Positions 24,724 to 34,383 of a DNA stretch of 64,000 nt are shown here, in pieces. The first letter of the stretch is position 1. Every line of letters begins with the position of its first letter. Origin of the DNA: Cyanobacteria bacterium FACHB-502 (GTDB lineage: Bacteria > Cyanobacteriota > Cyanobacteriia > Elainellales > Elainellaceae); contig JACJNZ010000039.1 of NCBI GenBank assembly GCA_014695325.1, forward strand, positions 1,116,001 to 1,180,000, given 5' to 3'. The notes beneath the pieces were generated by a model, which was given only the letters and a program-made list of their open reading frames with translations, was not told the origin of the DNA and made no database searches. Position numbers and translations under genes: made by a program.

Positions 24724-25921
24724 AAAACTTCTCTAACGCAAAAATAGACCACAGCCAGGAGCAGCGCAGCAGCAGCACGAGCGCCACCGTGGCTCCCAGT
24801 CCAATCGTCCAGCCCCAGTTCCAGGCGGTTGGCTGCATTGCACCCAGAAACTCAGAGCCGACGGTAATCGTATGAACGGCTACCAGAATCAACGCCGGAA
24901 TCGACAGCAGATGAATCGATCGCCACAGTTTCCCCAGTTTTTGCTGGGCACGATCGAAGCTGGTTATGGCAGCAGGTAACATCAGCAGCAGCGCAATCCC
25001 GCCCAGGACAATGCCAATTTGATACGGAACGGGCATAAAAAACAGCGCGTCAAAATTCCACTGCCAGGAATGCTCGATCATGTGCAGGCTATGCGCCAAC
25101 GCCAGCAGAAATGCACTCACGCCCAAGACACGCCGATAGCGCAACAGCGTTCCCCAGAGCCGAGCGAGCGGACGCGCCGCCAACGCCAGCATCAAACAGA
25201 CGATCGCGCCATACCCGGTGTAGTCGGTCATGATATCACCTGTTCGCATCAGGGTGAGAATACCAATCAGCAGCGTAATCCAGCCACCCAACCGAAATAG
25301 CTGACTGCGGCGATTGGCACTGATTGATCCGATCGACACCCCCACACCCACCATCATCGGCATTGTCCCCACTCCAAATGCCAACAGACTTGCCATGCCG
25401 TACCAGAGGTTGCCGGTTTCCGCTGCTTTGATTTGCGCTGCATACAAAAACCCGCAGGGAATCAGCCCCCACACGCTGCCCAGCAAAAACGGTGTACCCC
25501 AGTGCGAGCCAAACGACAGCTTCACCATGCTCTGGCTGAGGCGATCGTGCCATTTTCCCTGAAGCAAAGGATGCAGAAACGGCAGTTTGGGCAGCAGTCC
25601 CGGAGCTACCTGACCCAAGCCAAACCAGATCAGTAAACTTCCAGTCAGCAACGCCATGCCACGCCGCAGCAGACTGCCTACACCAGCCATCTGTCCGCCC
25701 GCAATCAAGACCGACCCCAATGCGCCGATCGCCCCGCCAACCAGGGCATAGCTGAGAATGCGTCCCAGGTTGAGCAGCAGGTGATAGCGCAGCTTTGCTC
25801 CCCGCGAGGTTCGAGCTGTATCTGAAAGGGAAAACGCTGCCGCGATCGGACCACACATCCCAGCACAGTGTCCGAAACTGCCGAGAAATCCAAGGCTGGC
25901 AAGCAAAAGTAAATCGAGCAT
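24698..25921 (-). CDS. SafE/TauE-like transporter fused to ferric-reductase-like heme domain
   Basis: About 407 residues from ATG 25921, nearly all hydrophobic. The N-terminal ~210 residues match the sulfite exporter TauE/SafE and cytochrome-biogenesis (DsbD/CcdA-like) group, with Cys in GHCAGMCGP and LIPCGFLYAA. The C-terminal ~190 residues form a second bundle with His in LALAHSLHM and LVAVHTITVG, like ferric reductase-type b-heme domains. Proteins of this form are linked to copper handling or transmembrane electron transfer. It overlaps the next gene and follows a 90-aa exported protein with a 4-bp gap, forming a three-gene operon. The ion or electron carried cannot be stated from sequence. 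Confidence 0.8.
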   Translation of the reverse strand: MLDLLLLASLGFLGSFGHCAGMCGPIAAAFSLSDTARTSRGAKLRYHLLLNLGRILSYALVGGAIGALGSVLIAGGQMAGVGSLLRRGMALLTGSLLIWFGLGQVAPGLLPKLPFLHPLLQGKWHDRLSQSMVKLSFGSHWGTPFLLGSVWGLIPCGFLYAAQIKAAETGNLWYGMASLLAFGVGTMPMMVGVGVSIGSISANRRSQLFRLGGWITLLIGILTLMRTGDIMTDYTGYGAIVCLMLALAARPLARLWGTLLRYRRVLGVSAFLLALAHSLHMIEHSWQWNFDALFFMPVPYQIGIVLGGIALLLMLPAAITSFDRAQQKLGKLWRSIHLLSIPALILVAVHTITVGSEFLGAMQPTAWNWGWTIGLGATVALVLLLRCSWLWSIFALEKFYVPPDPTK

Positions 25922-25925
25922 GGAT

Positions 25926-26198
25926 TTAACCCACTGCCATCCCAACAACGCAAATCTGATCCAGCAATTCCGGGGTTTTCTGATACGTCAGCATCATGCC
26001 CTGATGACAAAAACAGTCGGCAGCCCGCTGAACATCCTGGATGGCGGCGATCGTCCCACCCAAATCGTGATGAATCATGCCCTGACTAAGCAACCCCCGA
26101 CTAAGCAACGCCTGAGCAGGGCCAGGAGCCAGATTGATTACAAACCAGAGCAGGAACATTAGAGAAAATGCCGTCAACGCGAAATCACGCTTCACCAA
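25926..26198 (-). CDS. Small exported protein heading the SafE-like operon
   Basis: The 90-residue protein has a signal peptide (ALTAFSLMFLLWFVINLAPG, then AQA cleavage near residue 29). The mature ~60 residues contain ADCFCHQGMM with two Cys and one His, plus further Cys, His and Met residues, a pattern seen in small metal-binding periplasmic proteins. It lies 4 bp upstream of the SafE-like gene. I do not know a family for it. Confidence 0.7.
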   Translation of the reverse strand: MVKRDFALTAFSLMFLLWFVINLAPGPAQALLSRGLLSQGMIHHDLGGTIAAIQDVQRAADCFCHQGMMLTYQKTPELLDQICVVGMAVG

Positions 26199-26346
26199 TC
26201 GACCTCTCGCCCAAAAGTTGCACTCCCCTATCCTCGTGGAGCGTAAACCCGATTGTCAAAAGACAGGCTGTAAAACTTATCGGGGACTTTGCACAAGGGC
26301 GAAACCGAATTGCAGATTTTTGGGTAGCAGCGAAAGCAACAAGAGT

Positions 26347-27633
26347 TTACTCAATCGCAGAGCGGAGTGCCGGATATGGAAAGAGGGCTTGAAACCCAGA
26401 CTGTCGATCGGCGATTGGCTCTGAGGCGTAATTCCACAGGCTTTCGTAATAGAAAAACGATACGCCCAAGCCGCGGCTCTGCGATGCCCGCACCTGCGCC
26501 TGGATTCGCTGCATCGAGACTGGATTATTCCTCAGCCCAGTTAAAATGCCAATTCCTGTAGGAACTTTTCGCTGGGTTTCCTGGATTTCGGAACGGTTAA
26601 TTTGCTCCAGAAAACTTTGTAAGTCCGATCGATACACCTGCACAATCAGTTCATCCACCAAATTTTGCCGCACCCACGCGAGCCAATCCTGTAAGTGGAG
26701 CCGATAAGCAAAATCATAATAATTCGGAGAAACCGAAAACACTGCCTGAGGGTTCCGCTCTTTCACGGCTTTGTGCAGTCTGGTCATGAATGCCGTAATC
26801 TTATCTGCTCGCCAGCGAACCCATGCCGCATCTTGAGGATTACTTGGAGGAGCCTTCTTTGTTTCCTGAGTGTAGAGGGCGATCGTGTAATCGTCATACC
26901 CAAACTCAGCAGGCAAGCTCATGTGGTCATCAAACTGAATGCCATCGGCATCATATTGGGTAATAATTTCCAGCACCAGACTGGTAATGAACTGCTGCAC
27001 CTCTGGACGAAACGGATTGAGCCAGACCACTTCACCCGCCGCACTGATCGAAGTTTGACCCCCATCTCGCTTCTGGGTCAGCCAGTCGGGATGCTGTAAT
27101 GCCAGCTCTGAGGTGGGAGGAGCCATGAAGCCAAACTCAAACCAGGGAACAACCAGTAACCCTTTTTGGTGTCCCTGAGCAATCAAATCTGCAAGAATAT
27201 CCTGTCCCTGCAATCCCCGGTAAACAAAATTTTGAATGCCTGCCTGCCTGACCACCGCACTGGGATACAATGCATAACCCGCATTCCAGACAACTGGATA
27301 GACAGTGTTAAAGTTTAACCGCCGCAGTTGCGCCATCGCATCTTGAACTTTGGCTCGATCGCGAAGGACGATCGTATCGTTGGTCGTGAGCCAAACTCCA
27401 CGAATTTCTGAACGAAGCGGTTGAACGGTTGCCCCCGGAACGGTACTCACCAGCAGCACGGTCACCAATGACACCACAAAGAGCAGGGCAGGCAATACCC
27501 GAAGCCTCGATCGGGTCGCGCCGTTGCCGTATGCCTTATACCGTAAAGCGATTACCCTTTTGGGAAACTGCCGGGCGATTGACTGTAAGGCAAGCAGGTG
27601 TCGCCAGTGGTCAGGGATTAAACGTACTTTCAT
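26347..27633 (-). CDS. Family 10-like glycosyl hydrolase (COG1649/GHL10)
   Basis: About 428 residues from ATG 27633 (a GTG at 27666 is an alternative). The N-terminus has a membrane anchor or signal segment near residues 45-65 (LPALLFVVSLVTVLLVSTVP). Then EIRGVWLTTND starts the catalytic TIM-barrel domain, with NFNTVYPVVWNAGYALYPS, VPWFEFGFM, GIQFDDHMSLP and a FFYYESLW end. Members are thought to act on cell-envelope or extracellular polysaccharide. Asp residues in FDDHM are the likely acids by analogy. It stands alone on this strand. Confidence 0.88.
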   Translation of the reverse strand: MKVRLIPDHWRHLLALQSIARQFPKRVIALRYKAYGNGATRSRLRVLPALLFVVSLVTVLLVSTVPGATVQPLRSEIRGVWLTTNDTIVLRDRAKVQDAMAQLRRLNFNTVYPVVWNAGYALYPSAVVRQAGIQNFVYRGLQGQDILADLIAQGHQKGLLVVPWFEFGFMAPPTSELALQHPDWLTQKRDGGQTSISAAGEVVWLNPFRPEVQQFITSLVLEIITQYDADGIQFDDHMSLPAEFGYDDYTIALYTQETKKAPPSNPQDAAWVRWRADKITAFMTRLHKAVKERNPQAVFSVSPNYYDFAYRLHLQDWLAWVRQNLVDELIVQVYRSDLQSFLEQINRSEIQETQRKVPTGIGILTGLRNNPVSMQRIQAQVRASQSRGLGVSFFYYESLWNYASEPIADRQSGFQALFPYPALRSAIE

Positions 27634-27909
27634 CAGTCGAACCTGGAGTGAGCGAGTCAAATACACAGATACATCTACAACAGATTTATCTGCTGGTCAG
27701 CTTGACTAGCCCTATAGTTTACTCGCAGTTGCGCTACTCTCACCATTGCCCCTGAAAAATGCGATCGCCGTTGATCACTGGTCAAGTTCCTCCCATTACC
27801 GTTGATAGTCAGATGGTATCTGAACTGCTTTAATGGCAGGACTGGCTTAAGCTTCAGCCTTCTTTAGGTAGATGAAGGAGAATGCTGTCCAAGTCTAGCT
27901 TCATACTGC

Positions 27910-28038
27910 TTAAACATTCTGCGAAGTGGATAGGAGCAAGATCCCCAGGATGAGGACGATCGCCATTCCGGTCAGCGCACCGTAGGAGAATTTGAGCCAG
28001 CGATTTTTCCAGAGGGGACGATCGAGTTTAGGGTTCAT
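27910..28038 (-). CDS. 42-aa single-span membrane protein
   Basis: The frame reads MNPKLDRPLWKNRWLKFSYG and then GALTGMAIVLILGILLLSTS QNV: a basic, Trp-rich N-terminus followed by one clean transmembrane helix. This is the shape of cyanobacterial small subunits of photosystem, cytochrome b6f or NDH-1 complexes, though I cannot match it to a named one. A HIP1-type CGATCG lies within the frame. No good ribosome binding site is seen before the ATG (CGCTCCT). Confidence 0.6.
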   Translation of the reverse strand: MNPKLDRPLWKNRWLKFSYGALTGMAIVLILGILLLSTSQNV

Positions 28039-28163
28039 AGGAGCGGGGGTAAGGGAGAGAAGGAAGGGAAGCGTAAATTTTTCTGTACAGAAGCTTGATT
28101 CCTGGCAGGATTATAGTACATTTGTATGGTTCTTATTTGTGGTTCTTGAGCCACTTTAAGCCC

Positions 28164-28385
28164 ATGGTGCAGCAAATTCTCCGCCTGTTTGATACTTCTC
28201 TTATTGAAGAATTGCATGAGAAACTGCATGAGGAACACGCTACGAAACGCACTGAGGAACAGCACACTGCCGGACAGACTTTGCTCGAAGAAACACAGCA
28301 GCTTTTCCATTCTGACGGCTCTGAAGCTGAGCTAGTTGCCCTAATTCAAAAAGCGATCGACGCGATTCATGAGCTGTGTGACTAA
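28164..28385 (+). CDS. Short helical protein, unknown
   Basis: From ATG 28164 the 73-residue product (MVQQILRLFDTSLIEELHEK...) is strongly helical and acidic with a His/Glu-rich centre (HEKLHEEHATKRTEEQHT) and a final amphipathic helix. An upstream extension to 28095 looks less protein-like. It is divergent from the 42-aa gene. No ribosome binding site is obvious; the reading frame and composition are the only support. Confidence 0.5.
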   Translation: MVQQILRLFDTSLIEELHEKLHEEHATKRTEEQHTAGQTLLEETQQLFHSDGSEAELVALIQKAIDAIHELCD

Positions 28386-28462
28386 ATACACAGGAATCTT
28401 CGAAAACATCTAGCAAAGACCCATCCCGCAAAGGCATCTAGGACATGCAGCAAAAACAGTTT

Positions 28463-28720
28463 CTAGGATTCTTCCTTTGCTGCCTCTGCTTCCAGGGTTT
28501 CCTGAAGGTAAAGCTGAGCCAAGCGATCGTATATTCCTGCCCCAATATACATCGGGTATTTGTGCGATCGGCTATAGACCCAGACCAGTTCACCAAGCAG
28601 GTAGATTCTGACATCTTCTGTCCATTTTTTGCACTGAGGCATGAGCGACGTTGCCGTTTCGAGAGCATCAGTCCACCGCTCAAATTCCTGAGAGTAGCGG
28701 GGTGTAACAACCTTGAACAT
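28463..28720 (-). CDS. Conserved-looking small hypothetical protein
   Basis: The product is 85 residues from ATG 28720, which has AGGATATTGG upstream. It begins MFKVVTPRYSQEFERWTDAL and contains WTEDVRIYLLGELVWVYS and HKYPMYIGAGIYDRLAQLYL, then an acidic tail. It looks like a small alpha/beta cytoplasmic protein with an aromatic core; I know no function. Upstream frame sequence is not convincing. Confidence 0.7.
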   Translation of the reverse strand: MFKVVTPRYSQEFERWTDALETATSLMPQCKKWTEDVRIYLLGELVWVYSRSHKYPMYIGAGIYDRLAQLYLQETLEAEAAKEES

Positions 28721-28910
28721 CCAATATCCTGTCGAGGGTAAACGCGATCGATTCTTCCGATTGATAATAAGCCGATTATATCCCTGTCTCAAGCGGAGCT
28801 AGAGGGAGAAGCTAGAGGGAGTTTGAGCAGTCGTAGCGTCCTGCACTGCCTCCGTTATTTCCCTTTCTTGTTATTGCCCTTTCTAATTTCCCTTGCTATC
28901 AGAGTTACGC

Positions 28911-29726
28911 TCAGATTCCTTTGTAGGCTAAAACCTCTTTAGCAGGAGATCGATCGCCCGTACAGGAAATGCGTCTGGGGGCATTAATGAATATGATTTC
29001 AAAACCGAGGCTTTGATAGAGATTCAGAATGCGATCGGTCGCCTGGTTGGAGGCAACTACAGGTCCAGGATGAGCCGCTAACCATTCGGCTAATCTGACC
29101 TGATCCTGCCACTTAAAATCCTGAGCACTGTAGCGAGTAAATTTTACGTCGTAGGGCGGGTCAGAATAGATAAAATCGCCTGGAAGAATGGGAATTGCAG
29201 AAAAATCGCTGCTGGTAAACTGCCAGCTTCTTAAAACAGAAGCGTAACTTGTGAAATCCCTGATGTAGTTAATGGTTTTGTAGCGTCCGAACGGAACGTT
29301 AAACTGATTGCCATTATTGAAGCGGCACAAGCCGTTGTATCCCGTACGATTCATGAAGTAGAACAGCTTTGCTGACTCTGAACTGTTTGCCTGACCGTCT
29401 CGAATCAATTGATTAAACCGTTCTCGACATCCGTAGTAATACTCCGCGCTGTTTTCTAATGGAATATCAATACAAAGTCCCTTTTGCAGCCAGCGATAAA
29501 AGTTAATCAAATGCAGATTGTGGTCATTTAACACGGCCTGCCGGGGTTGCAAACCCAGCGCAACTGCCATCCCTCCCACAAACGGTTCTACAAGTCGCTG
29601 ATGCGAATAGGGTTGCCAGAAATCCATTAGCATCGGCACAAGCCATCGTTTACCGCCAGCCCACTTCAGTGGAGGATTCAGGAGTGGGGGATTGAGGAAT
29701 GCTGGACTGGCGTTTGCAGTCTTCAC
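28911..29726 (-). CDS. dam: DNA adenine methylase, D12 class (Dam-like)
   Basis: It transfers a methyl group from S-adenosylmethionine to N6 of adenine, probably in GATC by family analogy. The 271-residue protein shows PLKWAGGKRWLV near residue 20 (SAM-binding motif I), VEPFVGGMAVAL, AVLNDHNLHLI, and the catalytic YSDPPYDVKF near residue 190. No restriction gene is adjacent, so it is a solitary methylase. GATC lies within the HIP1 octamer that fills this genome, and solitary methylases with this specificity are known in cyanobacteria. Confidence 0.92.
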   Translation of the reverse strand: MKTANASPAFLNPPLLNPPLKWAGGKRWLVPMLMDFWQPYSHQRLVEPFVGGMAVALGLQPRQAVLNDHNLHLINFYRWLQKGLCIDIPLENSAEYYYGCRERFNQLIRDGQANSSESAKLFYFMNRTGYNGLCRFNNGNQFNVPFGRYKTINYIRDFTSYASVLRSWQFTSSDFSAIPILPGDFIYSDPPYDVKFTRYSAQDFKWQDQVRLAEWLAAHPGPVVASNQATDRILNLYQSLGFEIIFINAPRRISCTGDRSPAKEVLAYKGI

Positions 29727-29976
29727 GAATGCTGATGCTCCTTAATCGATCGCGTCAATCGAATCAATTGTCTAAACAAAATCAGGGGATCAGTACGACA
29801 GATCTACTCAAATTGTATAGCAAAGCCTGAAATTCAGTCATCCGGGAGAAATTGAACGAAAACGCTTCATCGATCATTTCGGATAGATTCGATCGCGCAG
29901 TTTATCTGCATTCATCAAACCCTCAGCCTTGTTTTGTACAATAAACAAAGTCCATTGCCCGATTATTATTTGTTCC

Positions 29977-30180
29977 ATGCAAGACTTTTTAAATAACGTT
30001 TCTCGCTATCCCCGCTATCTCATTTCATTTTCGCTGGGCGTGCTGCTGACGATGTTCAGTCCGCTGGTTCCTCTGTTTAAGCGTCCGGTCACTGCCGTGG
30101 CAACAGTTCTTTTTCTGTTGGCTGCCCTGACGTTTCTTGGCTTGACTTTACGTGCCATGCTGGGATTGAGTCCTGCTTAA
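29977..30180 (+). CDS. DUF751 family protein (Ycf33-like)
   Basis: The 67-residue protein from ATG 29977 begins MQDFLNNVSRYPRYLISFSL. It has two transmembrane helices (GVLLTMFSPLVPLF and AVATVLFLLAALTFLGLTL). Family DUF751/Ycf33 is nearly universal in cyanobacteria and plastids; function unproven. It lies upstream of rbfA on the same strand, a commonly seen cyanobacterial order. Confidence 0.9.
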   Translation: MQDFLNNVSRYPRYLISFSLGVLLTMFSPLVPLFKRPVTAVATVLFLLAALTFLGLTLRAMLGLSPA

Positions 30181-30363
30181 TGTCCTGATGCTTGATGTCT
30201 TGAAGTATCCTGAGCCGCTCCAGGGAAAAGCAGATTATTTCTTGAAGCCAAAATACATTTGCCCAAAGAGGCATCACGATCGCAACTGGCATCCGCTAAT
30301 CTTGAGCAGAGCCTGAGCCGTGCAGGGCAAAACTGACTGTCGCGAACTATTGGGAGGAGAACT

Positions 30364-30879
30364 ATGGCTACTGGTCGTCGGGTTGCCCGCGTGTCGGAAC
30401 TGATTAAGCGGGAGGTCAGCCAGCTACTCTTTAACGGAATTAAGGACGATCGCGTCGGGCTCGGCATGGTCAGCGTTACAGATGTCGATGTATCGGGCGA
30501 CTTGCAGCACGCCAAAATCTTTGTCAGCATCTACGGATCGGACGAAGCGCGAACCGCAGCAATGGCAGGGCTAAAGTCGGCAACAGGCTATGTCCGCAGT
30601 GAGTTGGGACAACGGCTGAGCCTAAGACGCACCCCTGAAGTCATCTTTGTCGAAGATCGCTCGATCGAGCGGGGAACGAAAGTGCTGTCGCTGCTGAATC
30701 AGCTCAGCCAGGAGCGCAAACCAGACGATGAGGAGGCGATCGGGGTTGATGATCAAGCCGTCGCTCTTAACGACGAACTCGACGCGCAATACGACGCGGA
30801 TCTAGAACTCGACGACGATCTTGAAGACGGCGAATTCGACGACGAAGACGAACTCGAAGACAAGGACAGCCAGCCTTGA
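30364..30879 (+). CDS. rbfA: Ribosome-binding factor A
   Basis: It assists late maturation of the 30S subunit and 16S rRNA 5' end processing. The first ~115 residues are the KH-like RbfA domain ([54 protein letters not shown]). The last ~50 are a very acidic tail of Asp/Glu ([17 protein letters not shown]), longer than in E. coli. GGGAGGAGAACT before ATG 30364 is an excellent ribosome binding site. The stop overlaps the TTG start of the GH3 gene. Confidence 0.95.
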   Translation: MATGRRVARVSELIKREVSQLLFNGIKDDRVGLGMVSVTDVDVSGDLQHAKIFVSIYGSDEARTAAMAGLKSATGYVRSELGQRLSLRRTPEVIFVEDRSIERGTKVLSLLNQLSQERKPDDEEAIGVDDQAVALNDELDAQYDADLELDDDLEDGEFDDEDELEDKDSQP

Positions 30880-32585
30880 CAAAAACAGGTCTACTGTCGG
30901 CTCTGCCCGACTGGGAAACTTTATCACTGCGGCAGCAAATCGCCCAGATGATTGTCGTTCGCGCTTCTGGGCATTTGTTTGACCATCAGATTGAATATCC
31001 TCAATGGGAAGCTCCGCATGCGGTGCTACAGCGATCGATTCAAGAGTTGGGCGTGGGCGGCGTGATTTTGCTGGGCGGCAGTGCGGCAGAAATCGGCTTG
31101 CGAACTCAGCAGCTTCAGGACTGGGCAGAGATTCCTTTAGTGATTGCGGCAGACATTGAAGAAGGGGTTGGACAGCGCTTTGCCGGGGCAACCTGGTTTC
31201 CGCCGCCGATGGCATTGGGTCAAATTGCCCGTGAGGACGCAGCATTGGCAGTCAATCTTGCCTTGCAAATGGGCAAAATCACTGCTCAGGAAGCAAAGGC
31301 GATCGGCTTAAACTGGGTGCTGGCTCCGGTGGTAGATGTAAATAATAATCCAGCGAATCCGGTAATTAATGTGCGATCGTGGGGCGATACGTCAGAGCTG
31401 GTCGGACGACTGGGGGCGGCATTCTTCCAGGGGGCGCAGTCGGTTTCGATTTTAACCACGGCGAAGCACTTTCCGGGGCATGGCGATACAGCGATCGATT
31501 CCCATCTGGAACTGCCCGTGATCGATCACGATTTAACCCGCTTACAGCAAATTGAACTGCCGCCGTTTCAGCAGTCGATCGGGGCTCAAGTCGATGCAAT
31601 AATGACGGCTCATATTCGTCTGCCTGCCCTCGATCCCATCCATCCAGCAACCCTGTCGCGATCAATCCTCACGGGGCTGCTGCGCCAACAAATGAACTTT
31701 GACGGGCTGATTGTCACCGATGCCCTGATTATGGGCGCGATTCTCGACCGCTATGGGGCAACCGCAGCCCCAGTCATGGCAGTCGAAGCAGGGGCAGATA
31801 TCGTGCTAATGCCTGCGGATCCGGAAGGAGCGATCGACGCGATTTGTGAAGCCGTTGAAACCGGACGAATTCCGCTAACGCAAATCCAAGCATCGCTCGA
31901 TCGCATCTGGAAAGCAAAACAGAAGGTCAGCGATATGCCAATTACGGGCAGTAGCACCCATGACTGGGAAAGACACACGCCGCCCCCGATCGATCTCACC
32001 CAACTTGCTCAGCCCGAAGCGATCGAAACTGCCAATGTGATTTTGCAGCACTCGACGCAAATCTATCGCTCTAACGGGGACAGGCTAGAGCAGTTCTTGA
32101 GCCAGCGCCTGATCGCAGCCCTTGCCGATCGTCTTGCACCACGCAATCTGATTCTGGTAGATGATGCCTTAAATTGTGGTTTTCTAGCGCGATCGGCCCC
32201 AGCAGTCACCCTTCCTGCCGAGTTGGGCTGCTCATTACAAGTGCTCGATCGAAATACGATCGGCTTGCTGACGGCTGAGACCAATCCTCCCCCTACGCTG
32301 CTTCAGCTTTTTATTCGGGGTAATCCATTTCGCGGCAGTGCAGGACTGACTCAGACCGTACAGGAGTTGGTGAGCCGCTTAATTCGTGAGGATTCTGCTT
32401 CGTTGGGCTTGTTTGCCCTGGTGGTGTATGGCAGTCCCTACGCACTGGAATCCCTGACTACCCAGCTTCCGCCCGATCTGCCCTATGGATTTTCATACGG
32501 ACAAATGCCAGCGGCTCAGACGATCGTCCTCAACCGCTTGTTCGGGAATGGGCAGCAAAAACAGAATCAACCCTTCACCGACTGA
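30876..32585 (+). CDS. Glycoside hydrolase family 3 protein (NagZ-like N-terminal domain)
   Basis: The 569-residue protein starts with TTG overlapping the rbfA stop (TTGA). Residues ~15-350 form the GH3 catalytic barrel: [37 protein letters not shown] with the NagZ-type His/Asp dyad, and [13 protein letters not shown] carrying the nucleophile Asp. The remaining ~200 residues form a second domain that short NagZ proteins lack. There is no signal peptide, so cytoplasmic beta-N-acetylhexosaminidase activity in peptidoglycan recycling is the likeliest role. Confidence 0.9.
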   Translation: MTKTGLLSALPDWETLSLRQQIAQMIVVRASGHLFDHQIEYPQWEAPHAVLQRSIQELGVGGVILLGGSAAEIGLRTQQLQDWAEIPLVIAADIEEGVGQRFAGATWFPPPMALGQIAREDAALAVNLALQMGKITAQEAKAIGLNWVLAPVVDVNNNPANPVINVRSWGDTSELVGRLGAAFFQGAQSVSILTTAKHFPGHGDTAIDSHLELPVIDHDLTRLQQIELPPFQQSIGAQVDAIMTAHIRLPALDPIHPATLSRSILTGLLRQQMNFDGLIVTDALIMGAILDRYGATAAPVMAVEAGADIVLMPADPEGAIDAICEAVETGRIPLTQIQASLDRIWKAKQKVSDMPITGSSTHDWERHTPPPIDLTQLAQPEAIETANVILQHSTQIYRSNGDRLEQFLSQRLIAALADRLAPRNLILVDDALNCGFLARSAPAVTLPAELGCSLQVLDRNTIGLLTAETNPPPTLLQLFIRGNPFRGSAGLTQTVQELVSRLIREDSASLGLFALVVYGSPYALESLTTQLPPDLPYGFSYGQMPAAQTIVLNRLFGNGQQKQNQPFTD

Positions 32586-32593
32586 ACGAACTC

Positions 32594-33709
32594 TTAATAC
32601 ATCACCGGATTCATGGGGTCGGGTGCAAAGGCAAGCCACAGCGGAAACTGCAGCAGCGATAGGCTGATCATTTCTTCGGACTCATCGACCAGAATCAGCG
32701 GCAGTTGCTTTTGCTTCACCAGCCGATCGGCTCGCTGCACAAGCGGTTCGGGAGCTTCAAACAGCACAATGCCTTCCTCTGTGCCAAAATCGCCGCGAGA
32801 AATGCCGAGACAGTCCTGCAAGCCGCGCCGCCACTCCCCCAGCCGTTCAGGAGAATTGCCCAGAATTAGCGGGCGCAGCCGCTCTCCGTATAGCTCGTTC
32901 AGAATCGAGATCACGGCTGAGGCAATCAGAATGTTTTGCAGGCGTGACCCCATCGATCGAATTGCGCCCCGCCCACCCTGCGTAAAGAACCAGTTTGCCA
33001 CTCGCTCGGCGTGAATCGGCTCAAAGGTGCGGCGCAACTGCCAGGGAGGACCATAGTAATCGGGCATGGTGCGATACTGATCCAGCAGTTTGCGAATGAT
33101 TTTTGTTTCGTCCTGAAACTTCTTCTCGGCGAACTGAGGCGTTGCAGCTTCGGGCTGCGGCGGTTGTCCGCCTGCTGGGGCACTGGTTGGGGCTTTAGCG
33201 GCTACCGGACGCTGCTGGATTTCCTCGATCGGCGGCGTGAGCTGAAGCTGCTCGGCGGCGGCTGCCAGATCTTGCAAACTGCCCACCAGATAATCTTTGA
33301 AGCCCTGCACACGAATGGCTAAATCCTGCGACGCTCCGGCAAAGGTAGTTCTCATCTCATTTTTAATCCGCTCCTGCCGCCGCTCTAGCTGCTCAATCGA
33401 TAGCTGAAGTGCCTGTTTGCGCTGTTCCAGATCGCCCAAGCTTTCCTTTACCAGTCGCCCGATCGCTGTTTGAGCTTCGGTGACTTGCCGTTGCAGCATT
33501 GCATTATAGGAAGTTTGCAGCGATGCAATTTCCTGCTGAAGCTTTTTCTCTTGCTGGCGCAGATCCGCGACCCGCCGCTCCAAGTCGTTTACTTCTGCCG
33601 CAGATGCCGAAGACGCTGCCGCGCTGGGAGGAACGCTGCTAGAGCCGAGATTGAGAGGAATGGGAGGTCTTCCAGTTGAGTCTGAAGGAAAAGACGAATC
33701 AGAATTCAT
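32594..33709 (-). CDS. DUF3086 domain protein
   Basis: The protein has 371 residues. Residues ~1-40 are Ser/Pro-rich and disordered, ~38-150 form a long coiled coil (LERRVADLRQQEKKLQQEIASL onward), ~165-195 are Pro/Ala-rich, and ~200-371 are the DUF3086 domain (DYYGPPWQLRRTFEPIHAERV, WFFTQGGRGAIRSMGSRLQN, LILVDESEEMISLSLL). The family is essentially cyanobacterial and of unknown function. It lies with DUF3119 and an MlaE-type permease on one strand, an arrangement common in this phylum, suggesting an envelope-lipid link. Confidence 0.9.
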   Translation of the reverse strand: MNSDSSFPSDSTGRPPIPLNLGSSSVPPSAAASSASAAEVNDLERRVADLRQQEKKLQQEIASLQTSYNAMLQRQVTEAQTAIGRLVKESLGDLEQRKQALQLSIEQLERRQERIKNEMRTTFAGASQDLAIRVQGFKDYLVGSLQDLAAAAEQLQLTPPIEEIQQRPVAAKAPTSAPAGGQPPQPEAATPQFAEKKFQDETKIIRKLLDQYRTMPDYYGPPWQLRRTFEPIHAERVANWFFTQGGRGAIRSMGSRLQNILIASAVISILNELYGERLRPLILGNSPERLGEWRRGLQDCLGISRGDFGTEEGIVLFEAPEPLVQRADRLVKQKQLPLILVDESEEMISLSLLQFPLWLAFAPDPMNPVMY

Positions 33710-33758
33710 AATGCTTAATTCGCAGTTTAATGAATCACAGCCTGAAGGCTGTACAAAA

Positions 33759-34175
33759 TTATCGATCGCTCACTGAATCAATGCGGGGACAGCGTTGCTC
33801 CAGGCAAATTCGCAGCAGTTTCGCATCAAACAGCACAGGCAAAAAGTGAATGCTCTTCACTTCCTTGAAGTACAGCAAAATCGGAACGTTAACCCAGAAA
33901 ATGCGCCAGTTTTGCCATTCCTGATAGGGAAAGCAGCGAATCATCTTTTCTCCTCGATACACCTCCAGGGCGACGGGCGTAAATCGCAGCCGCAATGTTG
34001 CTGCCTGAATGAGAAGAAACAAACCCAAAAGGGCGATCGTCCCACTCACCCAGGAATTAACAAACCAGAGGGGAATCGCCGCCAGCACCAGCACGATCGG
34101 AATTGCGTAGCTGGGTTCAAGCTGAACTGTCTCAGTGGCAGCAGGTGGAGTCGAAGCGGTGGGTGAGGTAGTCAT
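33759..34175 (-). CDS. DUF3119 family membrane protein
   Basis: From ATG 34175 (MTTSPTAS) it has 138 residues: a Thr/Pro-rich start, two adjacent transmembrane helices (SYAIPIVLVLAAIPLWFV, SGTIALLGLFLLIQAATL), and a cytoplasmic PH-like beta region (LEVYRGEKMIRCFPYQEW, then VKSIHFLPVLFD). The family occurs in cyanobacteria and plants. It sits between DUF3086 and MlaE genes. Confidence 0.88.
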   Translation of the reverse strand: MTTSPTASTPPAATETVQLEPSYAIPIVLVLAAIPLWFVNSWVSGTIALLGLFLLIQAATLRLRFTPVALEVYRGEKMIRCFPYQEWQNWRIFWVNVPILLYFKEVKSIHFLPVLFDAKLLRICLEQRCPRIDSVSDR

Positions 34176-34323
34176 GGCGATCGCATCCCTCAAACGTTAA
34201 ACAAAGCCTTTTCTATTTTAAGGGACAGGCTTAATCTGCGACGCTGAATGTGGTTTTACCTGCTCAGCCTGATGCCCCCAGAGGAAAACCGCTTGTCACC
34301 GCCTCAGCAACTCCACCGATTAA

Positions 34324-34383
34324 CCTTACAAATTGAACCGTTGTAAATTAACCGCTACAAATTAAACCGTTATAGATTAAACA
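34324..34383. repeat. Degenerate 15-16-bp tandem array at the mlaE 3' end
   Basis: Four units of TACAAATTAAACCGT type occur head to tail. The last unit overlaps the final codons (FNL) and stop of the permease gene, so the array appears to have grown out from the gene end. Confidence 0.7.
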
